From Pseudoduganella albidiflava (lineage in GTDB: Bacteria > Pseudomonadota > Gammaproteobacteria > Burkholderiales > Burkholderiaceae_D), in assembly GCF_004322755.1 (NCBI RefSeq), contig NZ_CP036401.1, positions 2,728,001 through 2,792,000 on the forward strand: DNA of 64,000 bases. The letters run 5' to 3'. The notes beneath the pieces were generated by a model. It searched no databases and was not told the DNA's origin. It saw only the letters and a program-made list of their open reading frames with translations. The position numbers were made by a program, and so were the translations under genes. Shown here piece by piece: positions 32,056 through 40,403 of this stretch. The number at the start of each line of letters is the position of its first letter. The stretch's first letter is position 1.

Positions 32056-34170
32056 ATGTACGACAAACGCACTCCGCTCGCGCTGGCCATCGCGCTGGCA
32101 TTCGGTTCCACGTTCTGCGCCTCGCCGGCCGCCCATGCGCAGACCGCACAGGCGGCCGGCGACCGCCATGGCGGCGATCCGGACAGCATTCCCACCGTGC
32201 TGGTCTCGGCCAGTGCGCTGGGCGTGCTGTCCGACGACATGATCACGCCGGCCACCACGCTGTCCGGCGCCGAACTGGTGCGCGTGCGCGAGTCGACGCT
32301 GGGCGAAACGCTGGGCCGCCTGCCGGGCATCACGTCGAGCCACTTCGGCGCCGGTGCCAGCCGGCCGGTCATCCGCGGCATGGATGGCCCGCGCGTAAAA
32401 ATCCTGGCCGACGGCGCGGAAGTGCAGGATGCGTCGACCGTCAGCCCGGACCACGCGGTGGCGTTCGAGCCGCTGCTGGCCGAGCGCATCGAAGTGCTGC
32501 GCGGCCCGTCGGCGCTGGCCTACGGCGGCGGCGCGGTGGGCGGCGTGGTCAACATCATCGACCGGAAGATCCCCACGGCGCTGCCATCCAAGGCTGTCGA
32601 AGGCAGCGCCGAGTTGCGCGCGAACTCGGCCGCGCGCGAAAAAGCCGGCGCCTTCGAGATGAGTGCGGCGGCGGGCAACGTGGTCTTCCACGCGGAGGGC
32701 GTGAAGCGCGATGCGAAGGACTACCGCGTCGGCGAGGACTGGGCCGAAGGGCGCCGGGTCGGCGGCAGCTACAAGGATACCGAAACGGGCACGGTCGGCG
32801 TGTCGTGGATCGGCGAGCGGGGTTACCTGGGCGCCGCCTACACGAAGGAGCGTACCGAGTACGGCATTCCCGGCCATGGCCATGAATTCGAAGGCTGCCA
32901 TCCGCATGGCGCGCACCTGCATTGCGGCGGGCACGAAGAGGAAGAGGAAGAGGGCCACGAGGAAGAGGGCCACGAGGAAGAGGGCCACGAGCACGAGCAC
33001 GAGGAAGGCCCGGTGCCCTACGTCAAACTGGACAGCGACCGCTGGGACGTGCGCGGCGAGTACCGCGATCCGCTGGCCGGATTCTCGAAGGTGCGGCTGC
33101 GCGCCTCGTTCACGGATTACCGGCACGACGAGATCGAGGGCAGCGAGGTGGCCACCACGTTCACCAGCAAGGCGCATGACGCGCGCGTCGAAATGGAGCA
33201 CAAGCCGGTGGCTGGCTGGCGCGGCGTGATCGGCCTGCAGACCACGCGGCGCGATTTCGCGGCGCTGGGCGAGGAAGCCTACGTTCCGGCCACGCTGACG
33301 AAGAAGCATGCCGCCTTCGTGACCGAGGAATACCGCCTGGACGCCTGGCGTTTCGAGGCCGGCCTGCGCCACGAGTGGCAGGATATCGAGGTCGAAGGTG
33401 CCCGCGAGCGCGACCGCGATGCGCGCGGCACCTCGCTGGCGCTCGGCGCGGTATGGAAGTTCGCGCCGCAGTACTCGCTGCGTGCCGCCGTCTCGCGCAG
33501 CCACCGCCTGCCGGCCGCCGAGGAACTGTATGCCGACGGCATCCACCTGGCCACCAGCACCTGGGAAATCGGCAACGAGAACCTGGCGAAGGAAACCTCG
33601 AACAACCTGGACATCACGCTGCGCAAGTTCGCCGGCCCGACCACCTTCTCGCTCAGCGCCTTCCACAACCGCGTGGACAACTACATCTACGCCCGCACGC
33701 TGGACAACCACGAAGGCTTCCAGCTGGTTGAGTACGCGCAGCGCGATGCCACGTTCACCGGTATCGAAGGGGAATTGCGCCAGGAACTGGGAGCCGGCCT
33801 GCAGGCCACGCTGTTCGGCGACTACGTCCGCGCCAAGCTGGACAATGGCGGCGGCAACATCCCGCGCATCCCGGCCGGGCGCATCGGCGCCAGGCTCGAT
33901 GGCGAATGGCAGGGCTGGCACGGCATGGTCGAAGCCTACCGCGTCGCCACGCAGGACGACGTGGCCGAACAGGAAAGCCGCACGTCCGGCTACAACATGC
34001 TGAACCTCGGCACGCACTACAACACACGCATCGCCGGCCTGCCGGTACAGCTGTACGCGCGGCTGAACAACCTGACCGACGAGCTGGCGTACAGCCATAC
34101 CTCGTTCATCAAGGCGGCCGCGCCACTGCCGGGACGTAACCTGACGGCCGGGCTGCGCGTGACGTTCTGA
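32056..34170 (+). CDS. znuD: ZnuD-like TonB-dependent zinc receptor
   Basis: A 704-residue outer-membrane receptor with a signal peptide (ALAIALAFGSTFCASPAAHA), a plug domain (LGETLGRLPGITSSHFGAGA, IRGMDGPRVKILADGAEVQD, ERIEVLRGPSALAYGGGAVG) and a 22-strand barrel ending in LTAGLRVTF with terminal Phe. Residues about 273-317 form an external loop very rich in His and Glu, including GHEEEGHEEEGHEHEHEEG, plus two cysteines (EGCHPHGAHLHCGG), as in Neisseria ZnuD, which captures zinc. A metal-regulator-type palindrome covers its promoter and a Fur-family gene lies downstream on the opposite strand, so zinc-limited expression is likely. Confidence 0.88.
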   Translation: MYDKRTPLALAIALAFGSTFCASPAAHAQTAQAAGDRHGGDPDSIPTVLVSASALGVLSDDMITPATTLSGAELVRVRESTLGETLGRLPGITSSHFGAGASRPVIRGMDGPRVKILADGAEVQDASTVSPDHAVAFEPLLAERIEVLRGPSALAYGGGAVGGVVNIIDRKIPTALPSKAVEGSAELRANSAAREKAGAFEMSAAAGNVVFHAEGVKRDAKDYRVGEDWAEGRRVGGSYKDTETGTVGVSWIGERGYLGAAYTKERTEYGIPGHGHEFEGCHPHGAHLHCGGHEEEEEEGHEEEGHEEEGHEHEHEEGPVPYVKLDSDRWDVRGEYRDPLAGFSKVRLRASFTDYRHDEIEGSEVATTFTSKAHDARVEMEHKPVAGWRGVIGLQTTRRDFAALGEEAYVPATLTKKHAAFVTEEYRLDAWRFEAGLRHEWQDIEVEGARERDRDARGTSLALGAVWKFAPQYSLRAAVSRSHRLPAAEELYADGIHLATSTWEIGNENLAKETSNNLDITLRKFAGPTTFSLSAFHNRVDNYIYARTLDNHEGFQLVEYAQRDATFTGIEGELRQELGAGLQATLFGDYVRAKLDNGGGNIPRIPAGRIGARLDGEWQGWHGMVEAYRVATQDDVAEQESRTSGYNMLNLGTHYNTRIAGLPVQLYARLNNLTDELAYSHTSFIKAAAPLPGRNLTAGLRVTF

Positions 34171-34187
34171 TCGCCACCGCCGAGCCC

Positions 34188-34662
34188 GTGTCAGCGTGCC
34201 TGGGAGGAATGATGCCTTGCAAGGCATCACCGCATCGCAGGCGAGCAGCGGTGCTGCCCGAAGGTGCAGCCCTGCATGGCTGCACCGTTCTGCAGGCGCA
34301 GAGCAGGGCGCTGCGAAACCCCTGCGCCACCCCCTGCGATGCCCCCCTGACACGGGCTCGACAAATCGCCGCAGCCGAGTTCGCGTCAGCGTGTCTGCCC
34401 CCTGGTACGGGCTGAACTCAGCGCCGTAGCAGAGTCCGTGTCAGCGTGCCTGACACCTTGACACGGACTGAACACATCGCCGCAGCCGAGCTCGTGTCAG
34501 TGTGCCTGGGAGGAGTGACGCCTTGCAAGGCATCACCGCATCGCAGGCGAGCAGCGGTGCTGCCCGAAGGTGCAGCCCTGCATGGCTGCACCGTTCTGCA
34601 GGCGCAGAGCAGGGCTCTGCGAAACCCCTGCGCCACCCCCTGCGATGCCCCCCTGACGCGGA
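34188..34662. repeat. 167-bp direct repeat pair with hairpin modules
   Basis: Two nearly identical copies, 34188-34354 and 34494-34662, lie 306 bp apart with about five differences. Each contains the palindrome TGATGCCTTGCAAGGCATCA (34210-34229; a one-mismatch version at 34515-34536), a stem GGTGCAGCC/GGCTGCACC (34263-34286 in copy 1), and GCGAAACCCCTGCGCCACCC near the end. Shorter degenerate units around CCGTGTCAGCGTGCCTG fill the space between. The whole znuD-to-zur gap of 574 bp has no gene. Confidence 0.8.
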
Positions 34663-34744
34663 CTGAACGGTGTGTGGCGGAGGCATGCGCACGCGGCCTG
34701 AACGTTGCCAGGCTACACGATCGCAGCAGCGAAACGGTGGTGAG

Positions 34745-35194
34745 TCAGTGCTTGTGGGCGCGTGCCGGCCGCTTGGTGGCAACGGTGGCCGGTTCCGGGG
34801 CCGCCTTGCCCTTGCGCTTGGCGGCGCATTCGGCGCATTCGCCATACAGGGTCAGCTCGTGGCGGTCGATGACGAAGCCGGCCGGTGCCAGGTCGTCCAT
34901 CCGGCCGGGGCAACCTTCGACTTCGAACACGCGGTCGCACGGCACGCAGTGGAAGTGGTGGTGGTGATGGTGCGCCAGGTGCGAGGTTTCATAGCGCGGA
35001 TTCTCGCCCGGCAGCGTGACGGCCTGGATCTCGCCTTCGCCCAGCAGCAGCTTCAGGTTGCGATAGATGGTCGCGATGCCGATCTCCGGCACCGTCACGC
35101 GGACGGCATCGTGGATTTCGTGGGGGCTGAGCGGGCGCGCGGCGGCTTCGATCGCCGCGCGAATCGCGGTGCGCTGGCGGGTTGAGCGTTCCAT
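34745..35194 (-). CDS. Fur-family metalloregulator, probably Zur
   Basis: A 149-residue Fur-family repressor. The winged helix covers RSTRQRTAIRAAIEAAARPL and IATIYRNLKLLLGEGEIQAV. The metal region has a run of six His followed by FHCVPCDRVFEVEGCPG, then LTLYGECAECAAK, giving two CxxC pairs for the structural zinc. The C-terminus is a Lys/Ala-rich tail. It begins at 35194 (MERSTRQ); starts at 35221 and 35248 are possible. It is convergent with the zinc receptor gene, whose promoter carries a suitable palindrome, so Zur is favoured over Fur or PerR. Confidence 0.8.
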   Translation of the reverse strand: MERSTRQRTAIRAAIEAAARPLSPHEIHDAVRVTVPEIGIATIYRNLKLLLGEGEIQAVTLPGENPRYETSHLAHHHHHHFHCVPCDRVFEVEGCPGRMDDLAPAGFVIDRHELTLYGECAECAAKRKGKAAPEPATVATKRPARAHKH

Positions 35195-35273
35195 GGCGAT
35201 GCGTATCGGGTAAAGCGCCATTATCCCATATCGCCGGCTTCGCGGCACGCAAGGCCGCGAAGCGGTGCCGCGA

Positions 35274-36251
35274 TCAGTACGGGCCGCGGATGTGGTCGCG
35301 CACGTGCTGCACGTAGACCTGGGCCAGCGCGGCGTGCAGCGAGGCCGGCAGCGGGGCGGCGTCGGCGGCGGTGACGTTCGCCACCACCTGCGACGGCGAG
35401 CTGGCGCCGGGGATCACCACGGACACGGCTTCGTGATCGAGAATCCAGCGCAAGGCCACTTGCGCCATCGTCAGCCCCGGTGGGACCAGCGCGGCCACCT
35501 GCTCGGCGGCGGTGATGCCGCGCTCCAGTTCCAGGCCGGCGAAGGTTTCGCCCACGTTGAAATGCTGGCCATCGCGGTTGAAGTGGCGGTGGTCGTCCTG
35601 GCGGAACACGGTCTCGCGGGTGATCTTCCCGCCCAGCAGGCCACTGGCCAGCGGCAGGCGCACGATGATGCCGACCCCTTGCGCATGCGCGCGTGGCAGC
35701 AGTTCCCCGGCCGGCTTTTGCCGGAAGATGTTGAAGATCACCTGCAGCGACGCCAGGCCCGGCTGGTCCAGGCAGATCAGGCCTTCTTCGACCGATTCCA
35801 CGCTGGCGCCCCAGCGGCGGATCAGGCCTTCCTGCTGCAGTTCGCGCAGCCATTCGAAGACGTGGCCCTGGCGCAGCACGTCGGTGGGCACGCAGTGCAG
35901 CTGCGTCAGGTCCAGCGCTTCCACGCCGAGCCGCTCGATCGAGCGCAGCGTGGCGTCGCGCAGCGATTCGCGGGTGTAGCCATCCGGGTAGATGCCGGCG
36001 CGGCCCAGTTTCGTGGCAACCACCAGCGATGGATCCTTGCGGGCCGCGAGGAATTTGCCGATCGAACGTTCGCTGGCGCCGTCGCCGTAGACGTCGGCCG
36101 TGTCGATGAAGCGCACGCCGGCATCATGGGCGGCCGACAGGGTCTGCTGGGCGATGGTGTCGTCCCAGTCGTCGCGCCAGCCGCCGCCCAGCTGCCAGCA
36201 GCCCAGGCCGATTTCGGGGATGGTGAAGCCGGCGAATTGTCGTGTTTGCAT
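35274..36251 (-). CDS. Aldo/keto reductase
   Basis: A 325-residue cytoplasmic NADPH-dependent oxidoreductase of the AKR superfamily. The tetrad is visible: Asp and Tyr in FIDTADVYGDGASERSIG, Lys in VVATKLGRAG, His in LTQLHCVPTD. The C-terminal cofactor motif is VVIPGASSPSQVVANVTA. ATG at 36251 follows AAGGAAGAGAA and gives MQTRQFAGFTIPEIGLGCWQ. It most resembles sugar/aldose-type reductases such as those next to carbohydrate receptors, but the substrate cannot be told. It lies downstream of the large TonB receptor on the same strand, separated by a repeat hairpin. Confidence 0.87.
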   Translation of the reverse strand: MQTRQFAGFTIPEIGLGCWQLGGGWRDDWDDTIAQQTLSAAHDAGVRFIDTADVYGDGASERSIGKFLAARKDPSLVVATKLGRAGIYPDGYTRESLRDATLRSIERLGVEALDLTQLHCVPTDVLRQGHVFEWLRELQQEGLIRRWGASVESVEEGLICLDQPGLASLQVIFNIFRQKPAGELLPRAHAQGVGIIVRLPLASGLLGGKITRETVFRQDDHRHFNRDGQHFNVGETFAGLELERGITAAEQVAALVPPGLTMAQVALRWILDHEAVSVVIPGASSPSQVVANVTAADAAPLPASLHAALAQVYVQHVRDHIRGPY

Positions 36252-36341
36252 TTCTCTTCCTTGGTCGTTATAAAAAGCCGCGGCACATGATAGTGAAACT
36301 GGCCTTGCTTGTCGCATGATTCAACTGTTCGCGTAAAAAAA

Positions 36342-36396
36342 CCGGTGTCGGACACTATTTCCGGGAGATGCATCCGGAAATAATGTCCGAGACCGG
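36342..36396. repeat. GGTGTCGGACA-family hairpin, cluster 4
   Basis: A 23-base arm at 36342-36364 starts CCGGTGTCGGACAC and ends ATTTCCGG. Its partner at 36374-36396 starts CCGGAAATAATGTCC and ends GAGACCGG. They pair at 21 of 23 positions around a nine-base loop. It lies between the TonB receptor and aldo/keto reductase genes, where it could act as a transcript-end structure. Confidence 0.8.
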
Positions 36397-36453
36397 TGCG
36401 CGGCGGCTGGCAGCTTCGCCAAAAAGCTGTCGGCCGCCGGTTGCGCGGCTACA

Positions 36454-39400
36454 TCAGAAAGAGTAGTTCGCCTGGATCGTGTACCGCGGGCCGGTCACGA
36501 ACCACGCGTGGCCGAACGTGCCGGCATGCTGCTGCATGGTCTGCTTCGAGGTGGCGTCGTTGAGGTTCTGCGCTTCCAGGCCGATGCGGAATTTCTCGGT
36601 CACGTTGTAGAACACCGAGGCATCCACCTGGCCATAGTGTTCCTGCCACAGCGGCAGGCCCCACGCCACGTTGTGCTGGCCGTACGTCGGGCTGGCCGGA
36701 TTGCTGTCCGTGCCGTTGGTGTCGCGCGTGCCCCACTGGTTTACCCCGGCCAGGTAACGCGAGCGCCAGTTGTAGGCCACCCGTGCCGAGATCGGGCCAC
36801 GCTCGTACATCAGCGCCAGGTTGATCGTGTGCTTCGACAGGCCCTGCAGCGGCATGTTGCCGAAGGTGCGGCCATCGGTATCGCAGCCGTTGATGTACAG
36901 GTTCAGGTTGTTCGCATCGGCATTGCCCGAGCAGTACTCGGAGAACACCGGGTTGTCCAGCTTGCGGCTGCTGTCCACGTACGTGAGGCTGGCCTGCACG
37001 CCCAGGCCCTTCAGGTAGCCCGGCAGCCAGTCGTAGTACTGCTGGTAGGCCAGTTCGAAGCCGCGCGCATAGCCGTGCGCGCCGTTGACCGGGCCCGTGA
37101 CGGCGAAGCGCTGGACGTTGCCGCCCACGTCCTGCACTTCGTAGTTGTACATCTGGTTGACGATGATGTTCTTCAGGTCCTTGTTGAACAGCGCGAGTGT
37201 CAGCGAGCCCGCCTTGGCGAAGTACCATTCGGCCGTCACGTCGACCGAGGTGCCGGTGGTGGGGCGCAGGTTCGGGTTGCCTTCGCCGGTGCCGGTCAGC
37301 GACGTATTGGTGACGGTCACGATATTGTTGGCCGTATCGGTGACGGTGGTGATCGTTTGCGACAGCGGCGTGTAGGCCTTCATCTGCGAGAAGTCCGGCC
37401 GCGACATCGAGCGGGCGATCGCCGCGCGGAATTGCAGCTGGTCGTTGTACTTCAGGCGCAGGTTCAGGCTGGGCAGCCAGTTGTGGTACTCGTTCTCGTA
37501 GTCGCGGCGCGTGGCGAACGGTTCGATGATGACGATCTTGCTGCGGTCGATCACCTGGCTGGCATCCTCGAACGTCGGGATCGTCGGGTTGTACGTCGTG
37601 TAGCCGAAGGCGGTCGACTTGGTCTTCACGTAGCGCACGCCGATATTGCCGTCGACCGGATACTTCAGGTTGTCCCAGCCGAAGCGCAGCTGCGTATAGA
37701 ACGCGCGGGTCTTTTCTTCCTGGAAGTTGGTACCGGCAGGATCGTTGTCGAAGGTCGCGGCCGGCCACGGCGTGCAGGTGGTGCCCTTCTCGGCGCACAG
37801 GATGTCGTGGTAAGTGTGCAGCTTGGCATAGCTGTCCGGATAGCCGCGGGCTACCGCGTCGTCCGGGAACATGATCGCCGGCACGTTCACGTCGCCGCCG
37901 AAGAAGTTGTCCAGCGTGCGCAGCGTGGCGCCGCCGGCGAACTTCGGGTCATCCAGCGTGGCCAGGCGATCGACCTGCCAGCCCAGCATCCACGGCTGGC
38001 TGATGGCCTGCCAGTTGTAGCTCGGATTGGTGTTCTGGTTGCGCGAGTTGCGGTTCTGCAGCCGCGCGCCGAAGCGCAGGTCGCGCAGCACCGGATGGTC
38101 GAATTCGTACTTGAAGTCCGTCTTCCACGCCTTGCTCTCGGCCTTGGAGCGGTCCTTGTGCTCCATCGTGTAGGCCCAGTAGTAGTTCTTCGGGTCCGAC
38201 AGGTATGCGACGTCGTCCGCGTCGAACGTGATCTTCGGCAGGTCGCCGGACAGGTCCAGCGTTTCCTTCTGCATCCGGATACCGGTGGCCACGTCGGAAT
38301 CGAGCGCCTCCGTGCTGGCGCGCACCACCTGGAAATCGGTCGTCGCGCTCCATGCCGGCGAAATGCGCCATTTCAGGTTCAGCGCCAGGTCGCGCGTCGC
38401 GGAGCGGCGGTCGGACACGCGGCGGTCCGTGTTCAGGTTGATGCCGCCGTTGGCCGGGTTCGAGATCACGCCGGAGATGAAGGCGCCGTTCTTGTCGAAC
38501 ACGCCGTTCTCCACCTGCATGCCGTACGGCCGGTCGCCGGTTTCCTGCGACAGCAGCGCCACTTCGGACCAGCCTTCCTTGTACTTCGACTGGAAGTAGG
38601 TCAGCGCCGCGGTGATGTCGCGGTTCGGCCGCCACTGGAAGGCGGCGTACTGGCCCTTGCGGTCGCGTTCCCAGTTCATCGAGCGCCACTGCGCGCCGCG
38701 CGGAATCCACCGCGTGCTGCCCGGCTCCACGTTGAGGTTCGGGTAGTAGGCTTCGATGAACATTTCATCGGTGCGGGTATGGCTGATCGACGAAGCCAGG
38801 TCGATCAGCGCGCCGAATTCGCCGAAGCGGGTATTCCAGCGGTCCGACAGCAGCAGAGAACCGGTCGGCTGCGCCTGGCCCTTGCGCAGGTCGGAGTAGG
38901 TGTACGAACCGGAAATCGCGCCCTTGAATCCCTTGAAGTCGAACGGCATCGCCGTGCGCAGGTTGACCAGGCCGGACACGCCGCCCTCGGTCTGCTCGGC
39001 GGACGGGTTCTTGTAGACGTCGACGCCGGCCATCAGTTCCGGCGGCACGTCGGTGAAGCTGAGCGAGCGGCCGCCGTTGGCCGAGAACGACTCGCGGCCG
39101 TTCAGTTCGGAGCGCACGTAGGTCAGGCCGCGGATGGCGATGCCGGAACCTTCGACGGCGTAGTGCTGCGGGTCGTTGGACATGCTGCGGTCCATCGTCA
39201 CGCCGACCACGCGGCTGAGGATTTCGGTCACCGAACGGTCAGGCAACTTGCCGATGTCCTCGGCCACGATCGAGTCGACCACCTCGTCGGCATCCTGTTT
39301 CAGTTTCTGCGCCGATTGCAGGGCGGCGCGCTGGCCGCTGACAACGACGACGGCACTGTTGGCACCGGCGGACTGGGTTTCGTTAGCGCTAACTTCCTGG

Positions 39401-39477
39401 GCCAGGACGGCCCCGTGCGACCAGATGGCGAGTTGAGCGACGGCCACGGCGATCGCCGTCTTTTGAAGGTTTCTCAC
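36454..39477 (-). CDS. Large TonB-dependent receptor, carbohydrate type (TonB-Xanth-Caul)
   Basis: A 1007-residue outer-membrane receptor: signal peptide (TAIAVAVAQLAIWSHGAVLA), plug domain with DEVVDSIVAEDIGKLPDRSV, TEILSRVVGVTMDRS and IAIRGLTYVRSELNGRESFS, and a long barrel ending in GPRYTIQANYSF with terminal Phe. The plug wording places it in the TonB-Xanth-Caul group (TIGR01782), whose members mostly import oligosaccharides. No STN domain, so no direct sigma signalling. Three CpG-centred palindromes lie in its upstream region (39566-39716), suggesting LacI-family control by a sugar, though no such regulator is in the window. The aldo/keto reductase follows. Confidence 0.88.
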   Translation of the reverse strand: MRNLQKTAIAVAVAQLAIWSHGAVLAQEVSANETQSAGANSAVVVVSGQRAALQSAQKLKQDADEVVDSIVAEDIGKLPDRSVTEILSRVVGVTMDRSMSNDPQHYAVEGSGIAIRGLTYVRSELNGRESFSANGGRSLSFTDVPPELMAGVDVYKNPSAEQTEGGVSGLVNLRTAMPFDFKGFKGAISGSYTYSDLRKGQAQPTGSLLLSDRWNTRFGEFGALIDLASSISHTRTDEMFIEAYYPNLNVEPGSTRWIPRGAQWRSMNWERDRKGQYAAFQWRPNRDITAALTYFQSKYKEGWSEVALLSQETGDRPYGMQVENGVFDKNGAFISGVISNPANGGINLNTDRRVSDRRSATRDLALNLKWRISPAWSATTDFQVVRASTEALDSDVATGIRMQKETLDLSGDLPKITFDADDVAYLSDPKNYYWAYTMEHKDRSKAESKAWKTDFKYEFDHPVLRDLRFGARLQNRNSRNQNTNPSYNWQAISQPWMLGWQVDRLATLDDPKFAGGATLRTLDNFFGGDVNVPAIMFPDDAVARGYPDSYAKLHTYHDILCAEKGTTCTPWPAATFDNDPAGTNFQEEKTRAFYTQLRFGWDNLKYPVDGNIGVRYVKTKSTAFGYTTYNPTIPTFEDASQVIDRSKIVIIEPFATRRDYENEYHNWLPSLNLRLKYNDQLQFRAAIARSMSRPDFSQMKAYTPLSQTITTVTDTANNIVTVTNTSLTGTGEGNPNLRPTTGTSVDVTAEWYFAKAGSLTLALFNKDLKNIIVNQMYNYEVQDVGGNVQRFAVTGPVNGAHGYARGFELAYQQYYDWLPGYLKGLGVQASLTYVDSSRKLDNPVFSEYCSGNADANNLNLYINGCDTDGRTFGNMPLQGLSKHTINLALMYERGPISARVAYNWRSRYLAGVNQWGTRDTNGTDSNPASPTYGQHNVAWGLPLWQEHYGQVDASVFYNVTEKFRIGLEAQNLNDATSKQTMQQHAGTFGHAWFVTGPRYTIQANYSF

Positions 39478-39565
39478 TTTGTCTCCTGTGTTTTTATAGT
39501 TGACCCGCGTGTCGGCCCTCTGCTGGAGCCTGGCACACCGGTGGGTGAGGGGGCGGCTTTCGTGT

Positions 39566-39716
39566 TGAAACCGTTTTCACCCATCCAGGAGCGAATTTAG
39601 ACGAACTCGCCAGCCCTAGCAATGCCGACTTGCAAGGCGTTGTTGTTCAGTCAGTTCACTGAACAAGCGCTTGCCAAGCGCAACTATTGGTGATCTAACA
39701 TAAATTGGTTGCGCAA
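39566..39716 (-). promoter_or_regulatory. Three CpG-centred palindromes upstream of the carbohydrate receptor
   Basis: TGAAACCGTTTTCA at 39566-39579, CAAGCGCTTG at 39664-39673 and TTGCGCAA at 39709-39716 each have a central CG, the hallmark of LacI/GalR-family operators; the first closely follows the TGAAA-x-CG-x-TTTCA pattern. A separate dyad GTTCAGT/ACTGAAC lies at 39645-39664. The gap 39478-39920 has no supported gene. Confidence 0.55.
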
Positions 39717-39920
39717 ACATCCAGTCTGGACCCCTTCGCGCGGGGACGCGCGCCGACGCTGGGCGCATCGGGATGCGCGGCCTGGCTGCTGCTGCGCCTG
39801 CGCGGTACGACGGTTGACTGATATATCACGAAGTTTTTCGGGATGCATTAAGTTGCAGCAGGTCCATTTCCGACAGGAAGCCGGGATTCCGTCCTACAAG
39901 TTTCCGCGCGATAAGGAGTA

Positions 39921-40346
39921 ATGTCCTGGTATGAGTGCGGGAACGGATCGGGCAGCATGATGGGCAATGACGGGGACAAGGGCGCTGCCACGCGGCGCAT
40001 CCTGATAGTGGACGACAACTCCGATGCCGCGGAGTTGCTGGCGGAACTCGTGCGGCTGTGCGGATACGAAGTGGCGGTGGAGTTCAGTGGCCCGAGCGCA
40101 CTGCGCACGGTGCTTGGCTTCCAGCCCCATGTCGTGCTGCTCGATATCGGCATGCCGGAGATGGATGGCTACCAGGTCGCGCAACTGCTGCGCGCCATGC
40201 CGGACTTGAACGGCTTGCGCATCATCGCGCTGACCGCCTGGGGCGATGCCGAGGCGCGCGCCCGCACCGCCGCCTGCGGCTTCAACCTGCACCTCACCAA
40301 GCCGGCGCCGCTGCCGGCACTGCTCGGGGCGCTGGAAGCCGGCTGA
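39921..40346 (+). CDS. Single-domain response regulator
   Basis: A 141-residue stand-alone receiver: RRILIVDDNSDAAELLAELV (acidic pocket), VVLLDIGMPEMDGYQVAQLL (phosphorylation site), IIALTAWGDAEA (switch Thr) and HLTKPAPLPALLGAL (Lys). No output domain. It aligns along its length with the receiver of the hybrid kinase at 29749 (LRAMP, LDIGMP and the ALT-WG motif shared), so it could accept phosphate from that kinase. AAGGAG lies only two bases before the ATG at 39921; the Met at 39957 is an alternative start. Confidence 0.82.
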   Translation: MSWYECGNGSGSMMGNDGDKGAATRRILIVDDNSDAAELLAELVRLCGYEVAVEFSGPSALRTVLGFQPHVVLLDIGMPEMDGYQVAQLLRAMPDLNGLRIIALTAWGDAEARARTAACGFNLHLTKPAPLPALLGALEAG

Positions 40347-40403
40347 CACCGGTCTCGTGGTGGCCGATACGGTGCCGAACCGGATCTGCCCCGATCGCGA
40401 GCA

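Noticed and set aside
34188..34662. Possible CRISPR array
   Set aside because: Only two long copies with internal hairpins, no regular short repeat and spacer pattern, and no cas genes.
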